Below are positions 1-11,159 of a DNA stretch of 64,000 nucleotides, piece by piece; position 1 is the stretch's first letter, and the number at the start of each line of letters is the position of its first letter. The stretch is from NCBI GenBank assembly GCA_965153355.1, contig OZ231126.1:67456001-67520000 (forward strand), given 5' to 3'. The notes under the pieces were generated by a model that searched no databases, was not told the origin of the DNA, and saw nothing but the letters and a program-made list of their open reading frames with translations. The stretch is from Flaccisagitta enflata. Its lineage: Eukaryota > Chaetognatha > Sagittoidea > Aphragmophora. The translations under genes were made by a program, and so were the position numbers.

Positions 1-55
<55 letters not shown>

Positions 56-58
56 TTT
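1..58. repeat. (CT)n microsatellite at window edge
   Basis: An almost pure CT dinucleotide run with one interruption. It continues beyond the window start, so its full length is unknown. Confidence 0.95.
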
Positions 59-259
59 AACGTTTCGTGTTTGTCGAAACGGAAACTAGGAGGTTTGAAC
101 CCAATTTCCATCAGTTGGATGCAAATCGACATTTTTTGTCTTTGGGTCAGACTTAAAGACACAAGATGGCCGCAAAGTCACTTTACTCTGATCCCCTTCC
201 CGGCGATTTCTTTGCGCGTCGATTGATAACTGAAATCAATCGAAATATCGGAATTTATA

Positions 260-812
260 CAGTACGATGGGAGCAAAGATGACCAAGACTGGAGGAAAGA
301 TTTTAGGTATTTCAATTTCATTTGATTTATAAAAGAAAATTAGATTCATGGTAATTAAAAGTTGCTTTATTGCTTGAATAAGTTAGCTTTTCTTATTCTT
401 CAACTTGTGACTTGACTCCATCAGAACTTCATTTTTCAACGTTTTTAACTAGCTCATCAGATCGGGATAAAAATTTTATAAAATTTTATAAAAAAAATCA
501 GCTCGATTGGACTATTTTTGCAGGTTTTACAGCTGAAAACAGACATAAAACCTGTAAAAATGGTTCGATTGAACCATTTTTTTCTAAGATTATATCGAAT
601 TTTTTACTCGATCTGATTAGCTAGGCTAGAACATTGAAAAATGAAGTCCTGATGAAGTCAAGTCACAAGTTGAAGAATGAGAGAGGGAAATATATTCAAG
701 CAATAGAGCAACTTTCAATTAGCACAGATCTTATTTTTTTTGTACATCAAATGAAATTAAGACATCTGAAATCTATCCTCCAGTCTAAGTCGTCTTTGCT
801 CCCATCGTACTG
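260..812. mobile_element. Foldback element with TA target duplication (TIR CAGTACGATGGGAGC)
   Basis: The first ~200 bp (260-465) reappear as an imperfect reverse complement at 615-812, so the whole unit can fold into one long stem. The termini are CAGTACGATGGGAGCAAAGA and its complement, each flanked by TA (258-259 and 813-814). A TA duplication with a TIR starting CAGT is typical of Tc1/mariner-type elements. No transposase reading frame is present, so this is a non-autonomous copy. The arms have diverged, so the insertion is not recent. Confidence 0.85.
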
Positions 813-1124
813 TAGCACCGAACATATCGGTGCAGTTGACCCCAAAGACAAGGGTCTGCTTCGCCAAGCGAATCAGACTCGGACACTCTTTGAACAGGCA
901 GTCAAAGATCAATGACAGATATCTCTGACAGTATGCAATTACGTGTCACAGATGCATTGACCAGAGCGGATGACGTTCACGCGAGATATGATCCTATAGA
1001 CCTAGAGATTCGCTCGGTAGAATCTCCCGGAGGACAGAACGAAGCAAATAATGCTCCTCTTCCTCATCCTTCTCCACAGAACTCCCTTCTTCCTAGGGGT
1101 TCGGACACCCAATTGGGCGAGGAC

Positions 1125-1206
1125 GACCGACGACCAACCGACCAACCAACCAACAAACCAACGGACAAAACCTCTTATAGAGGTGCTATGGCGCACCTAA
1201 AAAGTG
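1125..1206 (+). mobile_element. Terminal part of tetranucleotide-hairpin element (stem AGGTGC)
   Basis: A run of GACC/AACC units is followed by CCTCTTATAGAGG and the hairpin AGGTGC...GCACCT, ending TAAAAAG. This is the GGTGC variant of the hairpin family found throughout the window. A matching minus-strand copy lies at 10990-11075. A (GA)n run follows at 1231-1261. Confidence 0.6.
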
Positions 1207-1225
1207 ATCAACTCGGGATTTCTCC

Positions 1226-1263
<38 letters not shown>

Positions 1264-1572
1264 AATCAGTCAAATACGGTCAACACAGCAAACAACTTGA
1301 AGCCACTTGCATATTGATATCTAATGAAAGTCATATAAGGAAAAGAAAAGAGTCAAAAACTGTGATAGCAATTTCCTTGATAAAAAAGATGATACTGTCT
1401 TATCGCAAAACAGACAACTTAACACCTGGAATGATGATTTAACTAGTGAGTATTGACTACATGGTAATCATCATAAATAAATTTGATAATGACCAAGGCA
1501 GCAAACAAATAACAAAATTCAAATCTGGAGGTGGGAGGGACGTTGACCGGAGACCAGCCAATAAAGGAGTTG

Positions 1573-1801
1573 GGAGTGATATCAAAGTGTAAGTCAGTTG
1601 AGGGGTTGGTTGGTCCCCAGTCTGCGTCAGGGGTTGTTTCTAGCCATGATGGGACATAAGGACAGACAGACAGATTCCCCCTATGTTTTACAGGACTTCG
1701 TCCCCTTCAGGACCACTTCCCTGCTTCCCCTTGACCTAAATCACACAATACTCAGGCAGGGCGAGGGTACCGCTGACCACTTACTGCCTTTGGCCCGCTA
1801 G
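1573..1801 (-). repeat. Degenerate copy of the GC-hairpin satellite element
   Basis: Contains recognisable pieces of the element described at 34-51 kb: a TACAGGACTTCGTCCCCTTC segment near 1690, and GCAGGGCGAGGGTACCGCTG near 1757, which matches the complement of the GGTCAGCGGTACCC end. It lacks the ~20-bp tandem array, so it is probably an old or deleted copy. Confidence 0.5.
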
Positions 1802-2690
1802 GCTGCTATCCATTATTCTTTTCCTTTTTTCTCTTTCACTTTCTCTTTCTCTTTCCTTTCCCTTTCCCTTTCCCTTTCCTTTTCCACTTTCCCACTTTCC
1901 CTATCTCCCTTTCCCTTTCCCTTTCCCTTTCCCTTTTCTCTTGTCTTCTCTTTCCTCTTTTTCTTTTTCTTTTTCTTTTTCTTTTTCTTTTTCTTTTTCT
2001 TTTTCTTTTTCTTTTTCTCTCTTTTTTATTTTTTCATTTTTCATTTTTCATTTTTCATTTTTCATTTTTTCATTTTCATTTTTGCCATTTTTTTCATTTT
2101 TTCATTTTTCATTTTCATTTTCATTTTTCATTTTTCATTTTTCATTTTAATGACATTTTTTTTCATTTTTTTTCATTTTTCATTTTTTTTCATTTTTATC
2201 ATTTTTTTATTTTATCATTTTCTCTTTTTCTTTGTTCTTTTTTATTTTCCTTTTTTTTTCATTTTTCATTTTTCATTTTTCATTTTTCATTTTCTGTTTT
2301 TTGCGATGTTTGATTTGATTTTTTTTCATTTTTCATTTTTCATTTTTCATTTTTCATTTTCATCTTTCATCTTTCATTTTTCATTTTCTCTTATTTCTTT
2401 TTCTTTTTTTCTTTTCTCTTTTCTTTTTTCTTTTTCTCTTTTCTTTACTCTTTTTCTTTTCTCGTCTTTTTTTTTTCTTCGTTTTTCTTTTTTCTGTTTT
2501 CTTTATTCTTTTCTTTTTTCTTTTTTCTTCTCTCTTTTCTTTTACTCTTCTTTTTCTTTCTCGTTTCTCTTTTCTGTTTTTCTTTTTCTTTTTCTTTTTC
2601 TTTTTCTTTTTCTTTCTTTTTCTTTTTTTCTTTTTTCTTTTTTTCTTTTTTCTTTTTTCTCTTTTCTCATTTCCTTTTCTCCTCCTTCTT
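1802..2690. repeat. Pyrimidine-rich satellite tract (CTTTTT and CATTTTT units)
   Basis: About 0.9 kb of imperfect CCCTTT, CTTTTT and CATTTTT units on the plus strand. Reading frames through it encode only Phe/Ser/Leu or, on the other strand, Lys/Arg/Glu runs and are not genes. It abuts a short complex island at 2690-2885. Confidence 0.9.
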
Positions 2691-2699
2691 GAACCTTCC

Positions 2700-2885
2700 A
2701 ACCCTCCAACCCACCGAGTTTCCAGGGTTGCCTTTCTAGACTTCTCTGAAAGCTCTTCTTTTTGCTGGGACATTGCAGTTCCAACGCCGAAACGTTTCTT
2801 TAGTCACGTATCGCATTTCTTGGGATGTGCCTTCAGGCCCAAAACTTTTCTTCCTCTTCTTCTTTGAAGTGGGCAAGAGATGAAG
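2700..2885 (-). CDS. Possible exon remnant between satellites
   Basis: An island of normal complexity between two simple-sequence tracts. Two minus-strand frames are open: one with residues such as FGPEGTSQEMRYVTKETFRR, the other starting MSQQKEELSEKSRKATLETR. No convincing splice pair selects between them. It may be a small exon embedded in repeats or chance open sequence. No family recognised. Confidence 0.25.
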
Positions 2886-2903
2886 GTTGGAGGAGTGCAA
2901 GAA

Positions 2904-3545
<642 letters not shown>

Positions 3546-3880
3546 AGAGTGACGGCCGCACATAGGAATGAATGATTGAACAAACAAATGAATGATGTAT
3601 GAACGAGAAAAAAATTGACGAATTGATAATGATTAATTCAGTGAATGAATGAAAAAGAATATTGAATAAACGAATGAACTAACGGGCTATATGGTGAATG
3701 ATTGAATGAATTGGCAGATGAGTGAATAAATAAACAAATCAATGAGTGATTGAATGAATATGAATATCGAAACGTATATAGACCGAATAACAAGCAGTTG
3801 CTGACAGTGCAGACAACAAAAAACAAAATCCGTCGAATGGTTGTGACGATAGCAGTCTGATAGACAAACCATACTGCGCG
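3546..3880. repeat. AATGAATGA-type degenerate tetranucleotide region
   Basis: Degenerate GAATGAAT units scattered over ~230 bp, then ~100 bp of unremarkable sequence before the (GT)n tract. No gene seen. Confidence 0.6.
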
Positions 3881-4090
<210 letters not shown>

Positions 4091-4310
4091 GGGAGGAGGG
4101 GTGTGCGAGTGTTTGAATGGTAGCACAGTTTCTGAGTGGGAGAAGAAAAAAAGACATGAGGACAGAGAGTATATAGAACGGTCGAAGTTGATGAAGTGAG
4201 AATCATGGTTGTGATGGAGTTGGTAAATAAATGTGATGGACGCAAATTCCAGACGCAGAGATGGATTGATGGTGTGAGTAAACAAATGCTCTTCCCTCTT
4301 CTTCTTCTTC

Positions 4311-4628
4311 TTGATCTTCTCGCTCTTCCTCCTCTTTTTTCTTCTTCCTTTATATCACCGTACCAACGACGTCTTCAACCGATACTCGCGCGACAAAAAG
4401 TGGACACAACCAACAACCAAAACCACAATAACCACAATAACCACAACAACCACGACCTCCATCACTGCCAGCGCTACCGTTACCACCACCTCCCCTGTCA
4501 CCGTTTTCATTATCACCCTCGACCGGCGGACACTCGATACCATCATAGCCGGCAATCGTGCCCGAAAGACAAGCGCCGAGAATCGAAAACTCGTTCCCGT
4601 GGGTGTCTATATCACGTCTGGATTAGGG
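4311..4628 (+). CDS. Candidate Thr-rich internal exon
   Basis: The plus-strand frame is Thr-rich in its first half and then reads as complex protein (for example TLDTIIAGNRARKTSAENRK, then VPVGVYITSG). Codons in 4470-4626 show frequent C/T third positions, unlike the flanking repeats. The frame ends at a plausible donor, GGG|GTAAAT, with GT at 4629-4630 in phase 0. The acceptor is unclear: a long pyrimidine stretch lies at 4290-4350, but no AG stands out, so the true start may be anywhere up to ~4410. A second frame is His/Asn-rich and less protein-like. No family recognised. Confidence 0.45.
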
Positions 4629-4629
4629 G

Positions 4630-5315
4630 TAAATTGATATCTATATACCGTTTTGCCTTCCATATATAATTTGACGACACTGAAAAAACTACCATCGACT
4701 GTACCACAGTGAAGTTTTCTTACACCAAATAAGTGAAATCATTGTTAGAAACAAAAATTCCGCTCAGGATTCTTACGAAACGAACTGAAACCTGTGAAAA
4801 AAATGATAATAATTGTCAACTGGACATTGTCGAGCTTAAGTTCGAATCCATGTGCAAAGATGAGGTTACATTCAGAGAGAGGGGGAAAAGAGCGGAATAG
4901 GGGGAATAGAAAAGAGGAAAAGTGTGAAGGGGAGAAGAGACGAGGAGAGACAGAAAAAAATAGAAAAGAATACCACCAGATCACAATGAGGATGCACTGC
5001 AAGTGTAAGACGACGTATTGTGTTTAGCCTTCTTGGCATTTAATATTCTTGGCAAGGAAATTCTTTGAGCTTGTCTCTGATAACAAAAAGCATCTGAAAG
5101 GCTTCTATATCATGATTGGAACATCCATATCGTACAAATATGTACACCAGTGAATGAATAAATCGTTATATAATGGTTCTCAAAAGAGAACAAAGTCAAA
5201 GAGACTCGCTTACTCTCCTATTATCCAATATCCATTCAAGATAGAAGAAGAATGATTTATTGAATGATTCATTCATTGATCAATGCATTCAGTCGTTCCA
5301 TAGTTCGTTTATCGG
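4630..5315. other. No gene seen; AT-rich spacer
   Basis: Unremarkable AT-rich sequence with a purine-rich stretch at 4870-4970. Open frames are short and lack splice or codon support. Confidence 0.5.
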
Positions 5316-5317
5316 TG

Positions 5318-5369
5318 CAATGTGTGTGTGTGTGTGTGTGTGTGTGTGGGGGGGGGGAGGGGGATTTTC

Positions 5370-5411
<42 letters not shown>
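5318..5411. repeat. (GT)n, G-run and (TGTC)n composite microsatellite
   Basis: A GT run, then a run of about nine G, then about ten TGTC units. It directly abuts the TA-flanked foldback element starting at 5416. Confidence 0.9.
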
Positions 5412-5415
5412 ATTA

Positions 5416-6198
5416 CAGTATGATTTTCTTTTTCTCAACTGCAACATAAGATGAGGACATAACGCAAAAACTAGAAGAGCTAGCCAAATTCTGAAACAAG
5501 CCCATAAAAGATGAGAGTTTGCAGTTTTTTGTTGGGAAATTCCAGGAACTTTTTTTTTAAATTTGTTCCTTTTTAGAAATTTTGAATTAAAGGGCATATT
5601 CTGCAAAAAAGGATATTTTATTATGACGTTAGTTGAACTGCCTTTCTTTAGAATGCTCTTACTCTTAAATGGTTTGAGCTACTGATCCCTAATTGGTCTC
5701 AAATGAATGATATTTTGATGTAGTTTAAGGAGCAAAAGAGAGAAAAGATATTTTCAAAGTGTCATCATGCCAGGCATAATTGTTTTAGTTTTTTTTTTCT
5801 AGAAAATTTTTTTGCAGAATTGACTTTCAATTCATGGGCGCATTCAAGACTTAAAATAGAGTATGTCTGTCGAGTTTTAAGCAACACCTCTTAATCAAAA
5901 TATCTCTCATTTGAGACCAATCTGGCATCTGTAGCTTAAATCGTTTAGAAATGAGAGCAATTTGAAGAATTTGAAGAAAAACAGTTCAGCCAATATCTCT
6001 TCAATTTTCCTTAATTTTTAACTTTGCAGAATTTCATTAATAATGGAAGATCATATTTTTTTTCAGAAAATCCTTCAAATCTTTCAGCAAAAAACTGCAA
6101 ACTCTTATCTTTCAAGAGCTTCTTTCAGAATTTTGCTAGCTCGTCTAGTTTTTGCGTAATGTCCTCATCTTTTGTTGCAGTTAAGAAAAATCATACTG
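5416..6198. mobile_element. Foldback element with TA target duplication (TIR CAGTATGATTTT)
   Basis: The left arm (GATGAGGACATAACGCAAAA, CTAGAAGAGCTAGCC and onward) recurs inverted near 6080-6198. TA flanks both ends (5414-5415, 6199-6200). Near the centre each arm carries the motif built from GGTCTCAAATGA, TTTGAGCTAC and AAATGAGAGCAATT, which is shared with other foldback elements here. No transposase frame. Tc1/mariner-like, non-autonomous. Confidence 0.85.
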
Positions 6199-6208
6199 TA
6201 TATATCTG

Positions 6209-6210
<2 letters not shown>

Positions 6211-6274
<64 letters not shown>
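6211..6274. repeat. (TC)n microsatellite
   Basis: Pure TC run between a foldback element and a tetranucleotide-hairpin element. Confidence 0.95.
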
Positions 6275-6276
<2 letters not shown>

Positions 6277-6279
6277 AAT

Positions 6280-6386
6280 GAATGCAGTAACCGCCCATAA
6301 ACGCCAAAAAAGTAAAGTTTGATGGACGGACCGACGGACAAACAGAAAAGCGGATTGCAGAGTCGCGCGTTCACGCCACTAAAAAT
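6280..6386 (+). mobile_element. Tetranucleotide-hairpin element, 3' part
   Basis: Contains the internal block ACCGCCCATAAACGCC followed by AAAAAAGTAAAG, then GACGGACC-type units, AGCGGATTGCAGAG and a decayed hairpin TCGCGCGTTCACGCC ending CTAAAAA. The 5' AACAAGGC block is missing. Confidence 0.65.
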
Positions 6387-6477
6387 TGATGGGATACAGA
6401 AAATCATTTGATATTAACAACGGAAAGAGACACACACAGAGGCGTGATCCGTGACTCTGAAAATGAGTTAGACGTAG

Positions 6478-7016
6478 GGCGTGTTTCTAGTGAAAACAAA
6501 ACAAGGCCAAGTAGGCCAACGATGCGTCCTCTTTGAATGAAAGTTTTTTAATGAATGAATGTTTTTTTATGAATGAATGTTTTTTTTTATGAATGAATGT
6601 TGTTTGTGGATGAATGAATGATTTGATGAATTATTCAATGTATGCTACTTTTACTGAGTTGGTGCGAATTTTCTGATGAAAAAATGCAAGATTCTGATGT
6701 TTTTTACAAGTGCGTTACAGACAGACCAACCAACCGACAGACGGACACAGCCTGTTATAGAGATGCCTGGACGCATCTAAAGACGCGTTTGTTCCCGTTG
6801 AATGCGTTTACAGCGTGAACACATATCTATGAATTTCACTGTGCCACGAGGGAGTGAGCAAAGTGAGTGAGCGAGCCCGTGAACGGAGCGTGTGAGCCAA
6901 GCAAGCGTAGCGCTGCGGAGCGAGTGAGCGGAGTGAGCGGTGCGAGCGAACGAACGTAGCGAGCGACTAAGTGGCCTGTTAAAAACGCGATTATCTGTGA
7001 CTAGAAACACCCCCGT
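6478..7016. mobile_element. 270-bp GGGCGTGTTTC element split by a nested insertion
   Basis: The termini GGGCGTGTTTCTAGTGA and ACTAGAAACACCCC belong to a ~270-bp family also present at 28326, 47527 and 55527. The interior is rich in GAGCGAACGAACGTAGCGAG-type units. Here it is interrupted at about 6500-6780 by a tetranucleotide-hairpin element running from AACAAGGCCAAG to GACGCATCTAAAG. The outer element must therefore be older than the inner one. No reading frame of note. Confidence 0.8.
6500..6781 (+). mobile_element. Nested hairpin element, GATGCG variant
   Basis: Begins AACAAGGCCAAGTAGGCC followed by GATGCGTCCTCTTT and ends TATAGAGATGCCTGGACGCA followed by TCTAAAG. The 5' GATGCGTCC is complementary to the 3' GGACGCATC, so the two ends could pair over ~250 bp. 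A similar element lies at 16813-17283. The interior holds degenerate TGAATGAATG units and a short ACCAACCGACAG run. Confidence 0.75.
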
Positions 7017-7202
7017 AGTCTGAAGCTTGGACTAATTCAGTGTGGGGAGCTTTTCATTCTTTTGTCTCAGGTTTGTGAGTCTAGTTTTCTCCGGTCGTTT
7101 TGAATTTTTGAATATGAATGAAGAGATGAACGGAAGACTTGAGTTTGAAAAATCATGATAAATGGCCAAAAAGTCCAATGGGAAAAACCTACCAACGGAA
7201 AA

Positions 7203-7500
7203 AACAAGGCCGGATACACGGCTACCCAAGTCACACAGGGGTGGGCAGGCGCAGTGATGAAATAGACCAACCAAGCCGTTGGGCAGGGAGATATTATGTG
7301 CTCGATATTAGGTTTGCTTTTAAACACACGCGTTTATTTGGCGTTTACAAACAACACCTAATTCGGGGATTTAATACCTGGGGGCAGGAGCAGTAACCCG
7401 CAAACCGCCCGTGAACGCCAAAAAAGCAAAGTGTTACGAACCGACCGACCGACCGACCGACCGACAGAGCGGGTTGTAAAGTCGCGTACATGCGACTAAA
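7203..7500 (+). mobile_element. Full-length tetranucleotide-hairpin element
   Basis: Order of parts: AACAAGGCCGGATACACGGC, a GGTGGGCAGG block, a unique middle, CCGCCCGTGAACGCC, AAAAAAGCAAAG, five to six GACC units, AGAGCGGGTTGTAAAGTCGC, and the hairpin end CGCGTACATGCGACTAAAA. It lies directly upstream of the candidate two-exon gene at 7512. Confidence 0.8.
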
Positions 7501-7511
7501 ATCGAGACTTT

Positions 7512-7833
7512 ATGAGGGCACAGTGCACTGCAGTGGTGTCAAGACAATGCCAATTCATTTGTACGAAGATCATCGAGACGCAAGAATTTCCGTACGATAA
7601 AATGGTATGGGGTAAACGATGTCAATGACTTAATGTGCCACAGTAACATCACTTGCACTGATATGATAGTTCTTTTATTTTTAGGGCTCCTTATACGTCA
7701 TCAGCGTGACAAAAGAACAAAGATTCGGGAAGACCTCTCAAACATCTTGATGAGCGGAACTAAAAACCGCGCCCTCGTTGGAACGTTTCAAGAGCCGCGC
7801 TGGTTGGATGAAAAGCTGCTTGGTAGAAATTAG
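7512..7833 (+). CDS. Candidate two-exon small gene (82 aa)
   Basis: ATG at 7512 opens a frame to 7611 (33 codons plus one base). A GTAAAC donor begins at 7612, and the acceptor TTCTTTTATTTTTAG ends at 7684, giving a 73-bp intron. Exon 2 (7685-7833) continues in phase to a TAG stop. The joined length, 249 nt, is exactly 83 codons with the stop. The product is basic and soluble-looking: the exon 1 end reads TKIIETQEFPYDKMVWG and exon 2 includes RHQRDKRTKIREDLSNILMS and ends EKLLGRN. No known domain recognised. The start could instead be an acceptor near 7533 (CTGCAG), making this the last part of a longer gene. Reading straight through the intron is also open in one frame. Confidence 0.5.
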
Positions 7834-7873
7834 ACCGTGTTTAGTGAGAGGCCGATATTGATTCTGGTGAATA

Positions 7874-8062
7874 GTGAGAGAGCCGCACGCTCTGGCCCTC
7901 ACAGATGGTTTAGGTAGAATTGCTGGTGCTATCATAATGGTACCTCATGCTTGGGACTCTGTTGGATCTTGGGGACTCATCTTTTCGTACGAGACATCAA
8001 TGGAGCTCTTCAGAGGTTTTGCGCTTTGGTATTGTATCGGTAACATCACCTTTGTAAATTGA
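7874..8062 (+). CDS. Candidate hydrophobic exon downstream of the small gene
   Basis: The plus frame contains IAGAIIMVPHAWDSVGSWGL and later FRGFALWYCIGNITFVN before TGA. Its amino-acid variety exceeds that of nearby repeat frames, and one stretch could span a membrane. A possible acceptor (CTGGCCCTCACAG) precedes it at 7893-7905. No family recognised; it may be chance. Confidence 0.3.
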   Translation: MREPHALALTDGLGRIAGAIIMVPHAWDSVGSWGLIFSYETSMELFRGFALWYCIGNITFVN

Positions 8063-8196
8063 TGGGTGTGTTTTGAACGGATGAATGTTTGACTTATTGA
8101 TGCTAGGTCAACAGGCAGTGTTGCCCTCGTTTACTAGCTGAATGAATTTGAATTTGAATTTGAGATGACGTAACGCGTCTTAAACCAGCGAAACTG

Positions 8197-8346
8197 TAAA
8201 ACAAGGCCGGATACACGGCAGGACAGTCGCGGTTGGGCAGGAGCAGTAATGCAAAAAACCGCTCTGAAATGTGATGGACGGACGGACGGACGGACCGCGG
8301 ACCGACCGACACAATAACGTGTACAGTCGCGTGTCCGCGACTAAAA
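8197..8346 (+). mobile_element. Short tetranucleotide-hairpin element (first of a pair)
   Basis: AACAAGGCCGGATACACGGC, GACAGTCGCGGTTGGGCAGG, AGCAGTAATGC, about four GACG units, then hairpin AGTCGCGTGTCCGCGACT followed by AAAA. A near-identical copy sits at 8541-8706 in the same orientation. Confidence 0.85.
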
Positions 8347-8540
8347 TAATACTCAAGTGCAATTCTATGGCTTGATGAAAATCTCCCAAATAGGCAGAAT
8401 TGCAGAAAGTCTAATGCATTGCAACGAAAAGTGTTTCCCTCTCACGTACATTTTTCAAGAAAAACGTCAAATTGAAAAAGTGCGGTGATTTGAAGAAAAA
8501 GGAAAAGAAAAAAAAAAAGGTTTCGACGCTAACTGGAGAG

Positions 8541-8706
8541 AAACAAGGCCGGATACACGGCAGGACAGTCGCGGTTGGGCAGGAGCAGTAAAGCAAAAAC
8601 CGCCCGGAATTCAAAAATGTGACGGACGGACGGATGGACCGACGGACGGACCTATCGACCTACCGACCGACACGGCCAGGTGTAGAGTCGCGTGTCCGCG
8701 ACTAAA
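8541..8706 (+). mobile_element. Short tetranucleotide-hairpin element (second of a pair)
   Basis: Same 5' block and 3' hairpin as 8197-8346. It differs mainly in its GACG/GACC/TACC microsatellite and a short ATTCAAAAATG insert. Close similarity implies recent copies. Confidence 0.85.
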
Positions 8707-8849
8707 AAAATAAAGCAAGGATAAGAAAAATAGATGGAATGAGAAAAATAAAAAAAGTTTACTGATAGTGATAAGTGATATTCTTTCAGCCGTTTTTTTA
8801 TTCAAATCGTTATTACTCTTTACTTTTTCTTTCCGTCTTTCTTCTTCTT

Positions 8850-8893
8850 CTTCTTCTGTGTGTGTGTGTGTGTGTATGTGTGTGTGTGTTTGT

Positions 8894-8927
<34 letters not shown>

Positions 8928-8932
8928 TACAC
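8850..8932. repeat. (GT)n microsatellite with T interruptions
   Basis: GT run interrupted by TTT and TAT. It is followed by an 8947-9095 T/C-rich tract. Confidence 0.9.
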
Positions 8933-9097
8933 ACTAGGTAGTGGGTTTTTCTTCCTTTCTTTTTCTTTCTTTCTTTTCTTTTTCCTTTTCTTTTCCTTCC
9001 TTCCTTTTCTATTCTTTTCTTTTCTTTTCTTTTCTTCAAGCTGTTTTTTTTTTTTTTCGTCTTTTTTTTTTCTTTTCTTCTTTTATTTTCTTTTCTT

Positions 9098-9640
9098 TTT
9101 GTCGCGTGAACGCGACTCTAGAAGCCGCTATGTCGGTCGGTCGGTTGGTCGGTCTGTCGGTCGGTCGGTCTGTCGGTCGGTCTGTCCGTCACATTTTTGA
9201 AATATAGCGTAATTCTTCATTTTAAAGGTACTTAAGGGTACTTCTGAGTACTTAAAGATACTTTAGGGTACTTTAGGGTACTTTAGGTACTTTAGGGTAC
9301 TTTAGGTATTTTTGGGTACTTTAGGTACCTTCGGGTACTTTAGGGTATATAAGGGTTCTTTAGGGTACTTAAGGTTACATTAGGTACTTAAGAGTACTCT
9401 AGGGTACTTTAGGTACTTTATGGTCATTTAGGGTACTTAACGGTACTCTAGGGTACTTAAGGTACCTTTACCTTTATTACCTTTTCCTTTATTACCTTTA
9501 CTTTTATTACCTTAATTACCTTTATTACTTTTATTACCTTTATTACCTTTATTACCTTTATTACCTTTATTACCTTTATTACCTTTATTACCTTTATTAC
9601 CTTTATTACCTCTTGTTACCACGTTGACTAAGGTTTGTTT
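9098..9640 (-). mobile_element. Long hairpin-family element with GGTACTTTA and ATTACCTTT arrays (copy 1)
   Basis: On the plus strand it starts with the hairpin GTCGCGTGAACGCGACTCTA and AGAAGCCGCTATGTCGGTCG, then GGTC units. An array of about 9-bp units (GGTACTTTA and variants) fills 9225-9465, and ATTACCTTT units fill 9466-9612. The far end is GACTAAGGTTTGTT, which corresponds to the family's AACAA terminus read in reverse. A second copy with the same order lies at 12028-13665. Confidence 0.8.
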
Positions 9641-9739
9641 GATCTTGTTCTATTTCCTCTTCCTTCTCTTCTCTTTTCCTTCTCCTTTTTTGTTTTGTTT
9701 TTGTTTTTGTTTTTATTTTCTTCCGCCTGGTTTCGAGGG

Positions 9740-9960
9740 CGTTGTTTGTTGTTTCTTCTTCTTCTTTCTTCTTCTTCTTCTTCTTCCTTTCTTCTTCTTC
9801 TTCTTCTTCTTCCTCTCTCTCTCTCTCCTCTCTCTCTTCTCTTCTCTCTTCCTCTCTCTCTCCTCTCTCTCTCTTCCTTCTTCTCTCTCTCTTCTCTCTC
9901 TCTTCTTCTTCTTCTTCTTCTTCTTCTTCTTCTTCTTCTTCTTCTTCTTCTTCTTCTTCC
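9740..9960. repeat. (CTT)n / (CT)n pyrimidine tract
   Basis: TTC and TC units with interruptions, bounded on both sides by a short CCGCCTGGTTT sequence (9724 and 9959), which suggests a duplicated flank. Confidence 0.9.
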
Positions 9961-10069
9961 GCCTGGTTTAGTGGTGTTGCTTGGCGCTTAACCATGACGA
10001 ATGACGATCGTAAAACTGCTAAAAGCCTCTGTTTAAATGTACTACGTCTCCGAGGTTTTAAAATCGAGA

Positions 10070-10142
10070 CTGCCGAGGCTAGACGCTGCCGAGGCTTGAG
10101 GCTGCCGAGGCTAGAGGCTGCCGAGGCTAGCGGCTGCCGAGG
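10070..10142. repeat. GCCGAGGCTAGAGGCT minisatellite
   Basis: Four to five imperfect ~16-bp units of the GCTGCCGAGGCTAGAG type. Confidence 0.75.
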
Positions 10143-10387
10143 CAGCAGCGAGGTTGGGATGAATGTTGTTTCAAAATGCAGAAATACCTGTACATATACC
10201 TGAACATGCCATGAACAGAAGTTACACAACGGACAACCAAAGCGACTGCTTTGCCATATCAGATCGTATTTAGCGGATAGTCGTTCTATAAAACATTTCT
10301 GGTAGGTAGGTAGGCCCGTAGGTCCGTATAATTAGGTAAAGCGAAACTTTGAATAACGCGTAATCGACTGAACTAGCTGTTTCTTAG

Positions 10388-10506
10388 CATAACTGTCCCT
10401 GCCCAGCCACATTACAGCCCCCGCCCTCCACATACTGTCTCTGGCTACGCGCATTACTGCCCCTACCCATCTGCTTGGGTAGCCGTGTATCCGGCCTTGT
10501 TTAAAG
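10388..10506 (-). mobile_element. 5' fragment of tetranucleotide-hairpin element
   Basis: The plus strand ends TTGGGTAGCCGTGTATCCGG followed by CCTTGTT, the complement of the family 5' block. It is preceded by CTGCCCCTACCCATC. The 3' hairpin and tetranucleotide run are absent. Confidence 0.65.
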
Positions 10507-10721
10507 TCTTGCACGGTTTCGAGCACAAATTTCGCGCTACAGCGAGATTCGCAAAACACAAAAGGCAAAACGTAAAAGGTAAAAGCTGCTGAATGCATAA
10601 AAACGAAAGCAACTCGCAAGGGAGCTTTACTGGGATTATTTATCGGTTTTTGCCAACTGACACGGTGAACTGAGCTGACAAAAGGATATCGCGTCACATC
10701 GTATGAGCATCTAGCAGCCAT
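10505..10721 (-). CDS. Possible exon running into a hairpin element
   Basis: A minus frame starts at ATG 10721 and includes VSSVHRVSWQKPINNPSKAP, a hydrophobic stretch FTFYVLPFVFCES and SAKFVLETVQDF before it enters the element at ~10506. No clear donor at the junction. Either an old coding exon invaded by the element or chance. No family recognised. Confidence 0.25.
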
Positions 10722-10802
10722 CTAACGGCGAACGCATCAACCTCCCTCCACTATAATGCAACATCGTATGAGAATAAAACTAAAGAAAAAAAGAAAGCGA
10801 GA

Positions 10803-10912
<110 letters not shown>

Positions 10913-10987
10913 AATAAAAGGAAGAAAAAGGCAAACAAAACAATGGCCTGTGTCTGGGCCTGAGTCTGGGTCTGAGTCGTTGTCCTT

Positions 10988-11020
10988 TTTTAGGTGCGCC
11001 ATAGCATCTTTATAAGAGGC

Positions 11021-11072
<52 letters not shown>

Positions 11073-11073
11073 A
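10988..11073 (-). mobile_element. Tetranucleotide-hairpin terminus, AGGTGC variant, with (TGTC)n
   Basis: Plus strand reads TTTTTTAGGTGCGCCATAGC then ATCTTTATAAGAGGCTCTG and about twelve TGTC units. It is the reverse-orientation counterpart of the 1125-1206 terminus. Confidence 0.7.
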
Positions 11074-11159
11074 AAATGTTTGAAAACAATTGAAAACTCA
11101 TTTCGTTCATCATTGATGATACTCGTCATTTCATTTACTAAAATAATCAGCCACGGTTA

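Noticed and set aside
8197-8706. Helitron 3' ends (hairpin plus CTRR)
   Set aside because: CTAA overlaps the hairpin instead of following it by ~10 bp, no 5' TC/3' insertion between A and T was shown, and no Rep/helicase is present. Left unclassified.
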